Assembly (NCBI GenBank): GCA_013396655.1
Contig: WBMV01000261.1
Coordinates: 1-64,000 of the forward strand
From: Campylorhamphus procurvoides
Lineage: Eukaryota; Chordata; Aves; Passeriformes; Dendrocolaptidae
Reading direction: 5' to 3'
DNA length: 64,000 bases
Program-made: the position numbers and the translations under genes
Notes under the pieces: generated by a model
Seen by the model: only the letters and a program-made list of their open reading frames with translations
What the model was told of the DNA's origin: nothing
Database searches by the model: none
Part shown: one piece after another, positions 1 to 13,154 of the stretch
Numbering within the stretch: position 1 is the stretch's first letter
Layout of the letters: every line of letters begins with the position of its first letter

Positions 1-95
1 CCCGCCCCGCCCCGCTCACCTGGCCAGGTGCGCCCGGCGCAGCCGCGCAGCGAGCCCGGCCCCGCCCCGGGGCAGCGGGCACCAAAAAAAACCCC
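1..95 (-). promoter_or_regulatory. GC-rich promoter-like edge with possible noncoding first exon
   Basis: The first ~85 bases are very GC-rich and rich in CpG. On the minus strand, bases from about 90 down to 20 read into a good splice donor (CCAG|gtgagc followed by a GGGGCGG-rich intron start). No ATG precedes the donor, so this could be a noncoding first exon of a gene running off the left edge. The gene cannot be identified from this fragment. A chance donor in a CpG island is the alternative. Confidence 0.3.
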
Positions 96-194
96 CCCAA
101 AAACACCCAAAACCCCTAGAAACCTCGGCATCACAACGCGAGGTTCAAGGGGAAAATTTCCGTGTAAAAGGGGTTTTTTCGGTTTTTAAATGGC

Positions 195-700
195 ACAGCT
201 AGGAAGTGAAATCTCCTTTTAAAGGTTTTTTAAAATGGGGTATCTAGGAAGTAAAGCTTCCGTTTAGAAGGGGTATATCCTTTTTCCTTTTGAATGGACT
301 ATTTAGGAAGGACAATTACCTTTTATATGGGGTATGCTCTTTTTAAGTTGAATATCTGGGGGAAAAATACATTTTAAATGAGATTTTTTTTCCTTTTAAA
401 TTGAATATTTTGGAAAGAAAATTACCTTTTAAATGGGATTTTTTTGCCTTTTAAGTTGAATATTTAGGAAAGAAAATAACCTTTTAAACAGGGTATATTT
501 TTGCCTTTTAATTTGAATATTTAGTAAAGAAAATTACCTTTTAAATGGAATATATTTTTTTCCTTTTAAACGTAATACTTAGGAAAGAAAATTTTCTTTT
601 TAATTTTTTTTTCTTTTAAATGGAAATATCTAGGAAAGAAAATTTCCTTTTAAACTGGATATTTTTTTCCTTTTAAATGGAATATTTTAGAAAGAAAACA
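195..700. repeat. Diverged ~55-bp AT-rich tandem repeat array
   Basis: About ten diverged copies of one unit follow each other. Each has a core like 'taggaaagaaaattacc', then 'ttttaaatgg', a T-run and another 'ccttttaa'. The core recurs near 411, 466, 523, 581, 632 and 688, a spacing of 51-58 bases, with weaker earlier copies near 201, 246, 306 and 357. No coding potential is seen. Confidence 0.85.
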
Positions 701-762
701 GAGCATTCCTGTTTGGTTTTTGGAGGAGGTTTTTTGCCATTCGAAGCATATTCTGCCGAGTT

Positions 763-1031
763 ACAGAATCACAGAATCATTAAGGCTGAAAAAGCCCTCT
801 AAGATCACCCAGTCCAACCATTAACCCAGCACTGCCAGGTCCACCTCTAAACCACGTCCCTTGGCACCCCATCCACGTGTTTCTTCCACACTTCCAGGGG
901 CTGTGACTCCACCACTTCTCTGGCTCGCCCGTTCCTTTGCTTGACCATCCTTTCAGTGAAGGAATTTTCCCTGTTATCCAACCAAAACCTCCCCTGGCAC
1001 AACCTGGGGCCATTTCCTCTTGTCCTGAATG
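763..1031 (-). mobile_element. CR1 LINE 3' fragment
   Basis: A 5'-truncated CR1 retroposon lies in antisense. Read on the minus strand it ends in the typical tail 'tgattctgtgattctgtaa', preceded by the conserved 'ccaggttgtgccaggg' and 'ggaagtgtggaag' blocks. Confidence 0.8.
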
Positions 1032-4000
1032 GATCCATATAGATCTACATAGAGCTGATAGCACCGGACAAAGGCAAACCCCAAAGTCAGCTCTGATTAA
1101 TGCAAAGCCATGAGCACACTTCTTTTTTTCTCTGAAAAGCATAAAAATATCCCTCTTTCCCACCTCCATCCCCGCTCTTGGGATCACACCTACCCCTGGG
1201 AAGGGGCTCAGCAGCATCTCCACTGGTCCCTCCGAAGTCTCCCACCCTCCAGCCTCACATCTTATTTATTTTCCTCCTTGTAGGTGGAGAACTGTGACTC
1301 AGTGGTGAATCTTGGTTTCAAGGCTCACACGATGCTCTACCGTTCAGTTTCAACGAACCAGAAAAAAAAATAATGGGAATTTCCCTTCTCCTTCCCATCA
1401 TGATCACTACAGAGAGTGCTGAGTCCTTTGGAAAGGCTGACTGGGATCCACAGCTCAGTCCCGAGCCAAGAGTTTGGAGCTGTGCAAAGATTTTGAGGAT
1501 CTTCACACACAGAGAGAAAGCAATTCAACATTTTTCTTGGAAAGTTTGCCTTGCAAGATGCCAAGTGCAAGGTAAATATCTCAGGCTTCATTCGACGGGG
1601 TAACATTAGCAGGAGTTTGTCAGCACATAATACAATCTTCCTGCCAATAAATTGGGGACAATGGGTGACACTGCAAGGTCAGTGTTGGATGACACTGCAG
1701 TGGGGGTGAGATGGGTTTGGCTGGTTGTACTTAATTTTAATATGTAAACTAAGGGACAGCTGCTCCTGGAATGTGATGTAATTATCCACATCCACCCTGT
1801 TGTTATTCGTGCTGTATAAAAACCTGCAGCGGTGCGGACAATCCTGGGAGCAAACGGGACGAGACGCACGGAGATGCTGGGCTGAACTCCCGGCCAAACC
1901 ATGAAGGATCTTTGATCTCTGCTCAGATGGGCCCGCACAAAAGGTGCCGTTCACCCTCCCTGCATTCCTCCTGTCCACGCCTCCATCCTGCCTGGCAACG
2001 ACAGGCACGTTCAAGGATGCTTCAGGTTTGCTTGGTTTGCGCTCCGATGCTCGGATAGCTTTGGGAATAGACACGGGCAGGGATGCTGCTCCCTGTCCTG
2101 CATCCCCTGCCCGGCTGGGACAGAGCGGTGGGAGCTGCCTTGGGCAGAGTTTGGCTCTTTCTGGGCCCAGCTGAGATGCCCAACACAGGGGAGGGGTCTT
2201 GGGGCACGGCAGGGCTGGGGTATTTAAAATAATGGAGCAAGGTGGCAAAACAACTACAGGAGGGCTGCTCCAGCCTGGGAAAAGGGTGTCATTTTGCCTC
2301 CAGTCTGATGGAAGTTGGTGCCCTGTGCCAGGCAGCCGTGCCTGCTCCCTCTGTGCCAGCCTCCACTGCCTTCCCAAGCAGCAAGAGATGCCAAACAAAT
2401 GAGTCTTCCCAGCCCTCGGCAGGGTTTGGTGGGGTTTTTTTTTTATCCTCTTGAGTTTCTACCAGGCTGTGCTGCAGCGTGTGGCAGCATGTTGGGTATG
2501 AGCTGATGGGAAAGAAGCTGTCTTTTTCCATGCTCTTGGCTGGGAAACTCCACAGCTTTGGAGCTGTATAGGTGATAATCTTGGGATAACTCATTAGGCA
2601 GGACATGTAATCAGATGTTACCTGTTTGTAACTAATCATCCAAAGGGTTGATTCTGACATAACACACAGCATTGATCCTACTCCTTGAGGCAGCCAAACG
2701 GCACCAACCTCTTCATTGCAGCACTTCTAAAAATAAATATTTTAATTTTTACTCCTCTCTGGTTATATTTACCTCTACCTGCGCAATTTTTTCGAATCAA
2801 ATGAAGAAATCCATTTGCTGATAAACTGCCCCTCATAAAGTGACATTCTGATGGCTCAGGGACAGCAGCCCTTTCAGTGCATTCTGCAGAGCACACACCA
2901 TGAGAGGATATGCCGAGGAATTTTCATACCAGGAGCTATAGGATTTACTTTATTTCAGTGCCAAATCAGTATCACTACTTTTATCAGCATGATTGTATGT
3001 CATGATACCTGCACTAGCAGTTAGGCTTTATAACCCAGGCCTCTTGCAGCCCTTTGTTCCTCGCTGGAAAAGATTGCAGTCATCAAAACACAGAGGAACC
3101 ATTTTCTCTCCTGGGAACAGATCACCAAGTTCCCATAAGGCAAAACAAAATTATGCAATGAGTCAAGACAATGTCCTGGGCATGTGGAGTCTTGCTGTGT
3201 GCTCTGAGCACTCACATTCCAGCAGGCAGGCTCTGTGCAGCAGAGCAGCCCAAAATGGTGTGAGGCTTCCCAGCAGCACAACCCAAAGTGCCCAGGTGTG
3301 CTGCAGGAGGAGAGGGCTGAGTCCTCCCCACCCCTGTCCTGGAAGCACCCCTGGGGCCTGGGAGCTGTTTGTGACCTGGAGAGAACCCGTGTCCTCACCA
3401 GATACTGGCCAAGATGACTCAAAAAGTTATATATAATAATTTATAAACACCACTGTGGCTGCCAGAGACTTCTTTCCAGTAGGTCTAGTTAAAAGGCAAA
3501 CACTGGGGGATGGATTTGCTATTATTTTTCTGATGAGCAGACCTCCAGCTGCTCTGCTGGGCAAAAGAAATCTCAGAGTCAGGGGCTGAGGTTTGGCTGA
3601 AGGACTTACAAAAGGAAGGATTGAGTTCATTAAATGTGTTGAATTCCTCTAGGCACAAGGATAGACAAATAGGATTCCTCTATGTTATTAGATAAAAATA
3701 TTGTAATTAAAATAGAACAGTCTTAACTTTTCTGGCAACTTCTCTGACCCTTCCCATCCATCTCCAAGCTGTTGTGCTGTCTGTATCCTCTTCTTGCTTT
3801 TCTCTTAAGTGAAGCCATGCCCTGCCTGGGTTCATTTAAATGTAAAAATGTGAAGTTATACTACACTCCCTCAGATTTCTGTGTGTATAAACACACACAA
3901 ACACACACACATATTTATATATATTTGCAATACCACTGCTGCATTACTTAGGGATGTGAGTGGACTCAGAGCAAACCTTATTCTTACAGGGCAGCATGAA

Positions 4001-4920
4001 TTGCTCTACTGTTCTGCAATATCAAATTTTAGCCTGATTCTTAGCCAGCATTCTTCCTTCTGAGAGACTCTTCTTACAAAAATAACAAAACAGAAAAAGG
4101 ATCCAAAAAAGTGAGCAGCTTAAATCTTTCTGGCCTTAGCATTAGAATAAGAGAGTCTATTGTTTCCTATTAATACTGCTCCAATCCTCTTAATAAAGAT
4201 AACAGGCTGGCTTGGGCACATATATAGCTACAGGTCATTTTTTCCAGCTGACACAGATAATGGTTGGACACAGAATAACTGGTGTGAAGTGGATAAAAAC
4301 TGGTGGCTCCTGTGAGGAAAGGAATGAGGATGGGTTGTGTAAAGAGAGCAGGATTTGAGCTGTGGCTGCTGCTGAACAGAGGTCAGGGTAGAGCTGTGGG
4401 TTGTATCTGTAATAAAAGCAGTAAGCAATGTCCAGTGGGAAGGGAGAATAGGACTGATTCCATGGATAAAGGCACTAAAGAGGGAAAGAGGATAAGGAGA
4501 ACCCATTAAAAATAGGGAAATAAACTGCTCCTATTATTTTTGACTTAAAGCTTTAATACTGAATGGTGAAAATAAGAGGAATATGTGTGTTTGTATCTCT
4601 GTGTCTGGACTGGTTCTCTCAACCATTGAGTACAGCCTATAGCAGTCCTTCAATTAACTTAATGCATTAGCAGGTTTTTTCATGGAATTACTTGCTTTTC
4701 CAAGATTTCCCCTATGTAATTATTATTTGTTCCTATGGCCCATCTCACTAAAGCATTTGAGTCACCCCCACAAGCCAGAACTGAAAAAGCTGATGTTACT
4801 TCCCTTAAAATCCCCTTTTTTCCCCAGTACAGAGAGTAGGCTGTGAAGGGAACCTCAGCTCCCAAATTCTCTGACATGGAGGTGTTCATTTATAGAAAGC
4901 CCCTGACCCCCTGGAGCTTG
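1032..4920. other. Intergenic DNA upstream of GUCA1B
   Basis: No ORF here resembles a known protein and no convincing exon was found. In human the gene upstream of GUCA1B is MRPS10, and nothing like it is visible. Contents are ordinary unique sequence and one short CA/TA microsatellite. Confidence 0.5.
3889..3931. repeat. CA/TA microsatellite
   Basis: An imperfect (CA)n run passes into a TATA-rich run (acacacacaaacacacacac, then atatttatatatat). Confidence 0.7.
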
Positions 4921-4922
4921 TT

Positions 4923-4930
4923 TATAAATA
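4923..4930 (+). promoter_or_regulatory. Candidate TATA box of GUCA1B
   Basis: TATAAATA lies 346 bases upstream of the GUCA1B ATG, in the coding orientation. If used, it would start transcription near 4955 and give a 5' UTR of about 320 bases. The motif is seen; promoter use is inferred. Confidence 0.4.
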
Positions 4931-5275
4931 GGACAGGGCTGAGAACATCTGAAGGTCTCTGGGGCTCATAGGAGGGAATCTCCTAATGATCTTAGTTATT
5001 TTTATACCTGCCTGATACCACAATGCTCTGGTGCAGAGGAGCAACTCCGAGATCACCCAGTGAGCACAAGGAACTGGAGCAGTGAGAACTCAGGGGAGAA
5101 GGGGCAAGAAGAAAATAAAACACAAGAAAAGGAGGTGAAAGCACAAGGCAAGACTTAACATCAAATAAAGGCACACGAGAAGACAAAGAACAAAGAACCA
5201 GCAGCAAAAGGGCGTTACAAGCAAAGGGCTTTGGGGAAGTTTTCCTTCTTTTCCTTCTCCCTTTCCACCTGCAAG

Positions 5276-8200
5276 ATGGGACAGCAGTTTACCAATGCTG
5301 AAGGGGAGCAAGGAGAGATTGACGTTGCAGAACTGCAGGAATGGTATAAGAAATTTGTGGTTGAATGTCCCAGTGGGACCCTCTTCATGCACGAGTTCAA
5401 GCGCTTCTTCGGGGTCCAGAATAACCGGGAGGCGGCAGAGTATGTTGAGAACATGTTCAGAGCTTTTGATAAGAATGGGGTAAGTCATGAGGAGTTTTTA
5501 CAGTTATTTCTGTCATAATTTGCATCTATTTTCCCATAGTTTGGAGGTGTTTCAGTGCAGTGCCCACCCTTCATGAGCTGATGCAGGAGGAGGAGCACAG
5601 CTGCACTGCTGTGAATGGACTGGGATGGATTTATCTTCTCATAAATCTCTACCCAAATTGAGGTCAGAATGTCCCCTTAAGGGACTGAGGCTGGATTAAA
5701 AGGTTGGGTTTTAGGCAGTCACATTTTGAGATTGTTGTTGGAAGATCCTCAAATAGCCAAGGTTGCTACATGGAAAAATTATTTACCTGTTATGATACAG
5801 GGGCAATTATAGTGGAGGAAAGTCCTGCTCAGGCTTGCTAGATGTTGAAGGAAGTGTGCATAATATATACACTATGAGCAGGTGGTATATAATAAAATAT
5901 TGATTTTAGCTTTGCTTTCCAAAAGCAAAGGAATGCTGAACAATTCTGACATTCTGGTTTTGATTCCCTTTGCCATATTTGTCATCAGGCACCTGGGAAA
6001 AGTGGGCTTTCTGGTTTAGTCACAGTTCATGCATACTTCATGTTCATCATCCTGGCCTGGGATATTTTAGGGACTTGAAATAATGTAATGCAGTTGCTTT
6101 TCCCATCTAGACTTGGGTAAGCAATGTTTGCCAAACGGTTCCATTCTTTTTTCCTGAATCTTTTGGATCATATTCCAAGTGTGGGGCTGTTTGTTGCCAC
6201 GTATCAATACAGGAAAAGGGGAGACAAGTCAGTCTTCTCCAATAAACTGATTTCCCTTAAGCTCCTTTTGAAACCAGTGGCAAAATCGCAATGAGGTGGC
6301 AACAAAAGTCAGTTTGTAAGAAAGGATTCAGGAAAAAGCTATGGAAGATGTGGGCAGGTCAGACTTGTCTCAGGATTTGAAGCTGGAAAAACCCCCATTC
6401 CTGCAAAAGAAATGAAGGATTCAGGTCCCAAATTCTGTTATGAAAGCTGTGCAGATCAAACAGTGCATAAAAGATGAAATCCCATTCCTAGGTTATGAAA
6501 GTTTTCCTAACAAGACAGAAAATCTCTTTTTAAGGGATGCTGGAATTTGCATGTTAAGAGCATTAAATTAGGCCTGGATTCATCTTTTTGCCTCAAAATA
6601 CCAATGGTATATAATCACTTGGGCAGGACCTGAGAACTTAAAGGGTTATTGGTAATACAGTCAGAAATTGAAAACAACTTCTCAATTGTCTTGTCCTACT
6701 CTCTGGCCTTTGAAGGGCAGCACAAGCAGTTGTTGCTCCTGGGGGCTGTGGAGCATTTTGGGGAGGGCATCCCACAGCCCAAATCTCCCAGGGGTTTGCT
6801 GAAGGTGGGGAGGGCTGTGAGGTGCCCAGGGGGCCTGGCTGAGCCCTGGGGAGGGTGTTGAGGGCCATGGCCAGGGTGAAGTTTTCAGGAGGATGAACAC
6901 CTGCTGTAAATCCTTTATTGTGGGTGTTCTTGCTGCCTCCTTCAGGATGGTGACATTGGCAGTGTCACAGCCTTCCTCAGCTGAATCCAGATGAAACCAG
7001 AAGGGAAGATGGGAGGGAGGGGTAATGGTTGGGTGTGGGTGTAGCAGCCCCTTCCCCAAAAAACCAATGTCTCCTGCACTGATCCTCATCTTCAAGGCCA
7101 GGTTGGACAGGGCTTGGAGCAACTGGGTCTAGTGAAATCTGTCCCTGTCCAAGGCAGGGAGTGGAACAAAATGAGCTTTAACATCCCTTGCAACCCAAAC
7201 TATTCTATGACCCCATGATTCCCCATCCCTCAGACTGTCTGTATTTCTGTGGGGTATTTAAATCCCTCATTTCTGGCCTTTGGCAGGTGTCCCCCCCTAT
7301 TGCACTGAAGGAGAACTGCTTTGGTCACTGCTCAGGAGCTCAGCCTTGGTGCAGAGTGGCATGGCTGTGCTTCCTGATGGTCCTGAACTGGCACAAACCT
7401 TCTTTAAAGAGCCAAATAAACAGCTGTCCCATGGACTATGTTTTTGGCAGCTTTAAACCAGGTTTTATAGAACTTTTAAAGCAGTTTTCTATCAACTGTA
7501 CTGAGTTAAGTGTTATCCAGCCACTGCTTTTCTGTTTCTCCAGGATAATACCATTGATTTTCTGGAATATGTAGCTGCCTTGAATCTTGTTTTACGAGGG
7601 AAACTGGAACACAAGCTGAGGTGGACATTCAAAGTGTATGACAAGGATGGGAATGGCTGCATAGATAAACCTGAGCTGCTGGAAATTGTTGAGGTAAGTA
7701 GGCATTGCTTCATCACTTATTTAAGCAATCACCCTTCTTTGGCAATGTAATGATGTGTGTGGGGTTTGGGATAACCAGGTTTCAGGGCTGGTGATGAAGT
7801 GAATATGCCTGACCTTGGTGAAAGGGTTCTGTGCTCTGTGGTTTGGAGCCTGGTGGGGTGTCTGAGGGCTCTGTTGCACCCACTGTGGGCACCCTGGCCC
7901 TTGCTGCTGTCCAAAAATGCAGCATCGGGGTGCTGTTGTGGAGATCCTGTGTCTCTGCTCTGCCTTTCCTTCCAACCTCTGTACACCAAGATCCATTGCA
8001 CAGGCCAGGGGAAGAGGGGTTTTAATGGTTCCTTTCTGGCTTTCTGCTGTGTTCTGCATTTAGATTTAATTAGTGGTTGTGTGAGAAGAGGCATCTAAGT
8101 GATTCTATGATTAGCAAGGTGGGAGTTGGTCTCTTCTCCCAAGTGATAGAACAGGAGAAAGTCACTTCAAGTTTCACCAGGGCAGGTTTAGGTTGGTTAT

Positions 8201-10153
8201 CAGAAAAAATTTATTCAGTGACAGTGTTGCCCAGCCCTGGCACAGACTGCCCAGAGCAATGGTAGAGTCACCACCCCTGGTTAAAAGCCATGTAGATGTG
8301 GCACTTGGGGACATGGTTTAGTGGTGAACATGGCAGTGTTGGGCTAACAGTTGGACTGGATGATCTTAAGGGTCTTTTCCAACCTGAGCCATCCTCTGGG
8401 GCTCAGCAGACAGTCAGACACAGGGTACTTGGTGGGAATACCTTGGTGATTGTGCTAGAGCAGCTCAGGTGCTGCTCCCCTTGCACAGCAGTACTTGGCA
8501 GGCTCAGTCAGTGGATATCACACACTTCAGGATCTCAGGGGAAATGCAATGTCAAGCCAACATCAGGATCTGAATGTGTGGAAAGCATATTTTGGCTGGG
8601 AAGTGTGGGCAGGTTGTTACCTGCAGCCCCAGGTGTGAGGGATTTGGGCAGCCTTTCTGGGGCACGTTCCATTTTAGCTTTGAGGTCAGCCAAGAACTGG
8701 CCAGAACTGTGTTAGGCCACTGCTAATCCCCTCTCTGGGAAGATTTTAGGCAAAACCCTTTAGCCTAAGGAGTCAAGTTAACAATGAACAGGTGGTTGTC
8801 ATGGGAGGAGCAGATAAAATCTGACCCTTTCCCGTGGTGGCAAAGTGGAACAGAAACTGTGGGTCAAAATATGTGCTAATACAGGCTTGATCTTGCAGCT
8901 TGGACACGAGTTCCCTGGGAGAGAGGGCTGGGTAAGTCCAGCTGTGCCTGGCTTTGGATGTTAGCTAAAAATCCGAGGCAAGTCAGATGATTTTCCCATT
9001 TGTGAAATTCTTGCTTTGTTCTCTGCAAAGGAACCCTGAGGTCTGACCAATATGTGTGAGGAAAATAGGAGGGCAGCAGCTTCAAAGAGCAAATGAATTA
9101 AAACAGCAGCGTGTGTAGGCATAAGGTCAGAGGTGTCCCTGCAGATCTGAGGCTGCTGAGTGGCAAATCCTTCTGGAAAGGTTAAACCCCCAGCCTTTGA
9201 AAAAGACCTTTACAGTGTTGGGATGATAATAGAGTTCATTGCTTTTCATTTGCCAATTCTTTTCTTTAATTTGTGCACATCTTTTCAGTCTATCTACAAG
9301 CTGAAGAAGGTGTGCTGGTCGGATGTGGAGGACAGGACTCCACTGCTCACCCCAGAGGAGGTTGTGGACAGGATATTTCAGTTAGTGGATGAGAATGGGG
9401 ATGGTAAGTGATCAGTGGCACAGATTGCATTCATGGCTGATGAGTTACCTGTGCTGGGCAGGCTGGCTTTGATCGTGGAGATCCACAAATCCCTTGGCAC
9501 TTCTGTGTTACTCATAATAGACACACTGGGTTTGGTTCTGGTCTGTTTGATAGAATCAAAAGTAACTTGGTGGAGCAGAGTGAAATCATTTTCATTGTTA
9601 TTTTAATGTAAAATACATCGGAATCACTGTTCTATCTGGGGTTTCATGCCATATAAATCTCAACCTCTGAAAGCCCCCAGTAGCCAGAGGGCAGGTCCCA
9701 TCCCAGCACAAATAGCCTGAATAAAGGCAGTGGTTCCAAACTGGGGCTTGCAGGGTCACACTTGCAATCCTGGAGGAGCCTGGGCCATGAGCTACTGAGA
9801 CATTTCATGTCTCTGTTCTGCTGGGACAGGTGAGTGCACTGGGGCCCAGCCTGGTGGGGTGTCTTTCAGCTACCTGGCCTGAGCTAGGGGGGGAGATGAA
9901 GGAAGTTCTGGTCTGATTAGCATATTATCTGAAACGCAGATGGTATTTGCTTCCTGCCTCCTTCTTCTTGTCTTATCTCTCCTGTTTTGACTCCCCATCT
10001 TGTTTCCTCCTCGTCTCATCCACAGGGCAGTTGTCTCTTGACGAGTTCATTGATGGAGCCAGGAAAGACAAGTGGGTGATGAAGATGTTGCAAATGGATG
10101 TGAACCCCGGGGGCTGGATCATTGAGCAGAGGAGAAAGAGTGCTTTGTTTTGA
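5276..10153 (+). CDS. GUCA1B: Guanylate cyclase activator 1B (GCAP2), 4 exons
   Basis: Neuronal calcium sensor protein that activates photoreceptor membrane guanylate cyclase when Ca2+ falls after light. CDS exons are 5276-5479, 7544-7693, 9289-9403 and 10026-10153, all with GT-AG introns, phases 0, 0 and 1, giving 198 residues (human about 200). The start is the ATG of MGQQ, which gives the N-myristoylated glycine at position 2. An in-frame codon at 5231 lies upstream but is not used in the family. EF1 is degenerate ([11 protein letters not shown]), as in all GCAPs. Calcium-binding loops are EF2 at 65-76, EF3 at 101-112 ([12 protein letters not shown]) and EF4 at 152-163. The C-terminus ends in RRKSALF. 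It lies tail to tail with GUCA1A, as in other vertebrates. Introns 1 and 2 carry CR1 pieces. Orthology is clear. Confidence 0.96.
7091..7221 (+). mobile_element. CR1 3' fragment in GUCA1B intron 1
   Basis: Contains 'aaggccaggttggacagggc', 'ttggagcaactgg' and ends 'caacccaaactattctatga', the CR1 3' tail in sense orientation. Confidence 0.75.
8165..8395 (+). mobile_element. CR1 3' fragment in GUCA1B intron 2
   Basis: Shows the CR1 blocks 'ctggcacagactgcccagag', 'gacatggtttagtggtgaac' and 'gatcttaagggtcttttcca' in order. It is more diverged than most other copies here. Confidence 0.75.
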
Positions 10154-11111
10154 GAAAGTTCTCTTTTGACACAGCTGAAAGTGTGATGCTGACTCCAAGT
10201 GTGACTCTTCCCCTAGGGTGGTAGGGACTTTCCTTTGTAATACAATCTCAGCATCCAGATGAAAACTTGAATGGTTTAAGAAGCCGTACCTCGATCTAAA
10301 ACCCATGTGCTGCTGGTACCCAGAGACTATTTTTGGCCCATGAATAAGTCTTTCTGTGTACACAGTACTGTGTTTGCCAGCTCTGGTTTTTGGTTACACC
10401 CCAAGGAACAAACTTTTTGTGGCTTCCTGCGGCAGATCCTGAGCAGGGTTTTAGTCTGGTGACAGAATGGATCGGGAGGTAAGAAATTCAGGCAGTGGTC
10501 CTGGTGTTTGCATCACTCAGAGATGCAACACATGAAATCACAGGTGGCACCACCAGAGGGGCTCTGGCAGGAGTGAGACATCCAGGATGTCTCTGTGTGT
10601 GTGTTTTGTAGCCTATGATGTCAAATTCCTGACCACCAACATATTGCTATCAAAAATGAGAAGTGGATTAGAGCAGTAGCCAAGACAACACAAAGAGCTG
10701 AGGAAAAGCAATGCGTGGGCTGGACAGGTGGAGCAGTAACTCCTTCATCTCCCTCCTGTGGACCAGAGTCTGCTCCTTCTACCTGTTCAGAGACCTGGGT
10801 CTCTGAGGGGCTGGATAAATGCAGTTTGAAACACTGAGCAGCAGGAGGAATTTTGCCTCTTCAGGGCCCCGTTGAGAGGACAGAAGGGCACAAGTGTGAC
10901 TGGGCTCCTCTTGAGCCCCTGGTTCTTAGTGAATCATTACTGGAACAGCTTCTCCTGCTCTGTGAAGGGTGGATGAACTCAAGGAGCTCCAGGACTTTCA
11001 CTGCACTGGGAAAAGTTTTGTGTGGAAGCAGAGATGAAATAAGAGAAGAGCAGAGCTTTGGTTGGCAGTGTCTCTGCTGTCAGAGGGTTTGTGCTGCTGT
11101 ATTGGCAGGAC

Positions 11112-11249
11112 CACACAATCAAAAATCAGAGTGGTTTAGGTTGGAAGGGACCTGAAAACTCACCCAGTTCCAACCACCCTGCCATGGGCAGGGATGCCAC
11201 TCAGTAAATCAGGTTTTCCCAAGCCCTGTCCAGTCTGGCCTTGAAAAGA
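11112..11249 (-). mobile_element. CR1 3' fragment downstream of GUCA1B
   Basis: Antisense CR1 end with 'tggtttaggttggaagggac' and 'ccatgggcagggatgccact', then 'agccctgtccagtctggcct'. It lies in the probable GUCA1B 3' UTR. Confidence 0.75.
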
Positions 11250-12186
11250 AAGGAAAAAGGGACAAAAAAAATCTGAGTTACTGAAGCAGGACAGTGGTTT
11301 TACACTGGACTCGATTTAGCCACAGACTACAGATATAAAATTCACACAGGTTGCAGGCTGAGCTCTGCTCTTCTAACCCATATTTCTACATATATGTGTG
11401 TGGAAAAAGAATTTGGGTTGATCCAATATTTTTCTTCACCTTTATTGGATTTATTGGTTCACTGACAAGCAAAAAAAAACACCAGGAAAATTAACATGAG
11501 TTTCCCTGGTTTATTTTAATTTTCCCATGAGATCAATGGGTCAGGTCATACCAATGAAAAGATTTACAATCCCTTTTTCGTGGCCTTTAATTAGGACTTG
11601 TACTGTCTGCCATTAGCTGATTAGTTTGCTGGTTTGTGGTCTTGTCAGCTGAACCAGTGTTTAAACTCAGGAACACGAGGAAGTGTTCAGGATAAGACAA
11701 TAGCCTTTCTAAGAGTTCTCTGTAAATACACACTACTTTGTGCTGTGCTTACTTATCAGAGCTGATTAGACTCCTGCTTTATGATGCCCTAAGGCAGCTG
11801 GTTAAAGCTCTTTCCAGCCAATAGTTTTATCAGCCAAAGATCTCAAAGAAAAATCTTACCCCTGACTTGAGAGCCTGCATGAAAACATTCACTTTTGCTG
11901 ATCTTCCAGCTTGGGGGCAAATGTTTTCAGTAGAGGATACAAATCTCTGAATTCCTTGAATCTCAGCATCTCGACCAACATAACACACTCTGCTTCTTGC
12001 ACAATTTTTGAGTGGCTCTTTAGTTACTACAGCTGCATGTTGCTGGTTTAATGAAATGCTTTAAATTCCCTAATTCTGCTCAGCCCAGGCACTGAAGGGG
12101 CTGTTTGGTGGTGTCCCCTCTCCTGGGGACATCCAGCACTGAGCACTTGTACAGTTGGTGGTAGAAATTTTGTAACACACAAATTG

Positions 12187-12192
12187 AATAAA
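12187..12192 (+). terminator. Candidate GUCA1B polyadenylation signal
   Basis: First AATAAA seen downstream of the GUCA1B stop, about 2.0 kb away. It implies a long 3' UTR. Use of this site is inferred only from position. Confidence 0.4.
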
Positions 12193-13154
12193 GAAATATT
12201 TATTAAAATTCTTTGGTTTGGAGTATTTCTTTTTTTGCTTGGCATAAAAGTGAAGACCTGTGTAAGCACCTGAGCCTCTGAGTGAAACTGTGAGGCTGCT
12301 ATATTGAATTTAGGGGAGGTGTTGGTGTAAGAGCTGGGTAAGACAGATAAGGCAGAGATGACGATGCTGTTGCAGAGGCAGAGCAGGGAATGAGTCTCTT
12401 CTGTTTAACTTTCATGTGATGACAGCAAAAAGCGTAAGAGTGTGATTAAAAAAATAATATTTCTCAGTGGAATTTGAAATAGGTGCTTAAAATAAAGTGA
12501 GCTGACAGTGCTGCAGGTGCCCCTATTTTGACCATGCCAGGACTGAAGCAGGAACCTTGAGGAATTTAGGGCTTAGTAGCTTAATTTTTCCATCTCTGGC
12601 TTGGACAGATCTGGGATGCAAGTGCTGCACAGAGTGGATATAGTTGTGTTAGTGCTGGCATCACCCACTGGAAAATCGTTCCTCTTACCCATTGTATAAT
12701 ATTCTGTCAAGAAATCACAAGGTGCTTTGGCCTTAGTTCTGTTTTTAAATCCATAGGTATAAACACTCTGATCTCTTCCCAAACTCAACATTTACATCAA
12801 GCAGTTGATGTCAAGCATTTTGCATAATCCGTTTTCCAGACTTACAGCCCAGCTAGAATTGGATTTGGCTGATCGGATTTCTTTCTGGTCTAAATTTGGA
12901 AAGAGGATGGCTTGGAAAAGGCAAATGCCATGTGATTTTTCTGGGCTACCATCTGCTTCGATGCTTGATGCCCCTGAAGCGGGGCAGGATTCAAGGTGGA
13001 ATGATCAGGTTAGAAAGGTGGAGATGAGGCTGTTGTTGAAGGGGGCTGATGAGAGAGGGAACAGGAGCCAAGGAGGCATCACATCCTAAAATATTCTGAA
13101 AGATGCATTCCTGGAGAAAGCGCTGGGCAGCAGAAATAAAAGGCTAAGGAGGAA

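Noticed and set aside
5231..5275. Upstream in-frame start for GUCA1B
   Set aside because: It would add 15 residues and destroy the N-terminal MG needed for myristoylation, which is conserved in all GCAPs.
8310..8345. tRNA-like 'tggtttagtggtgaac' string
   Set aside because: It resembles an A box but recurs at 17830 and 18600 as part of CR1 and has no B box or cloverleaf.
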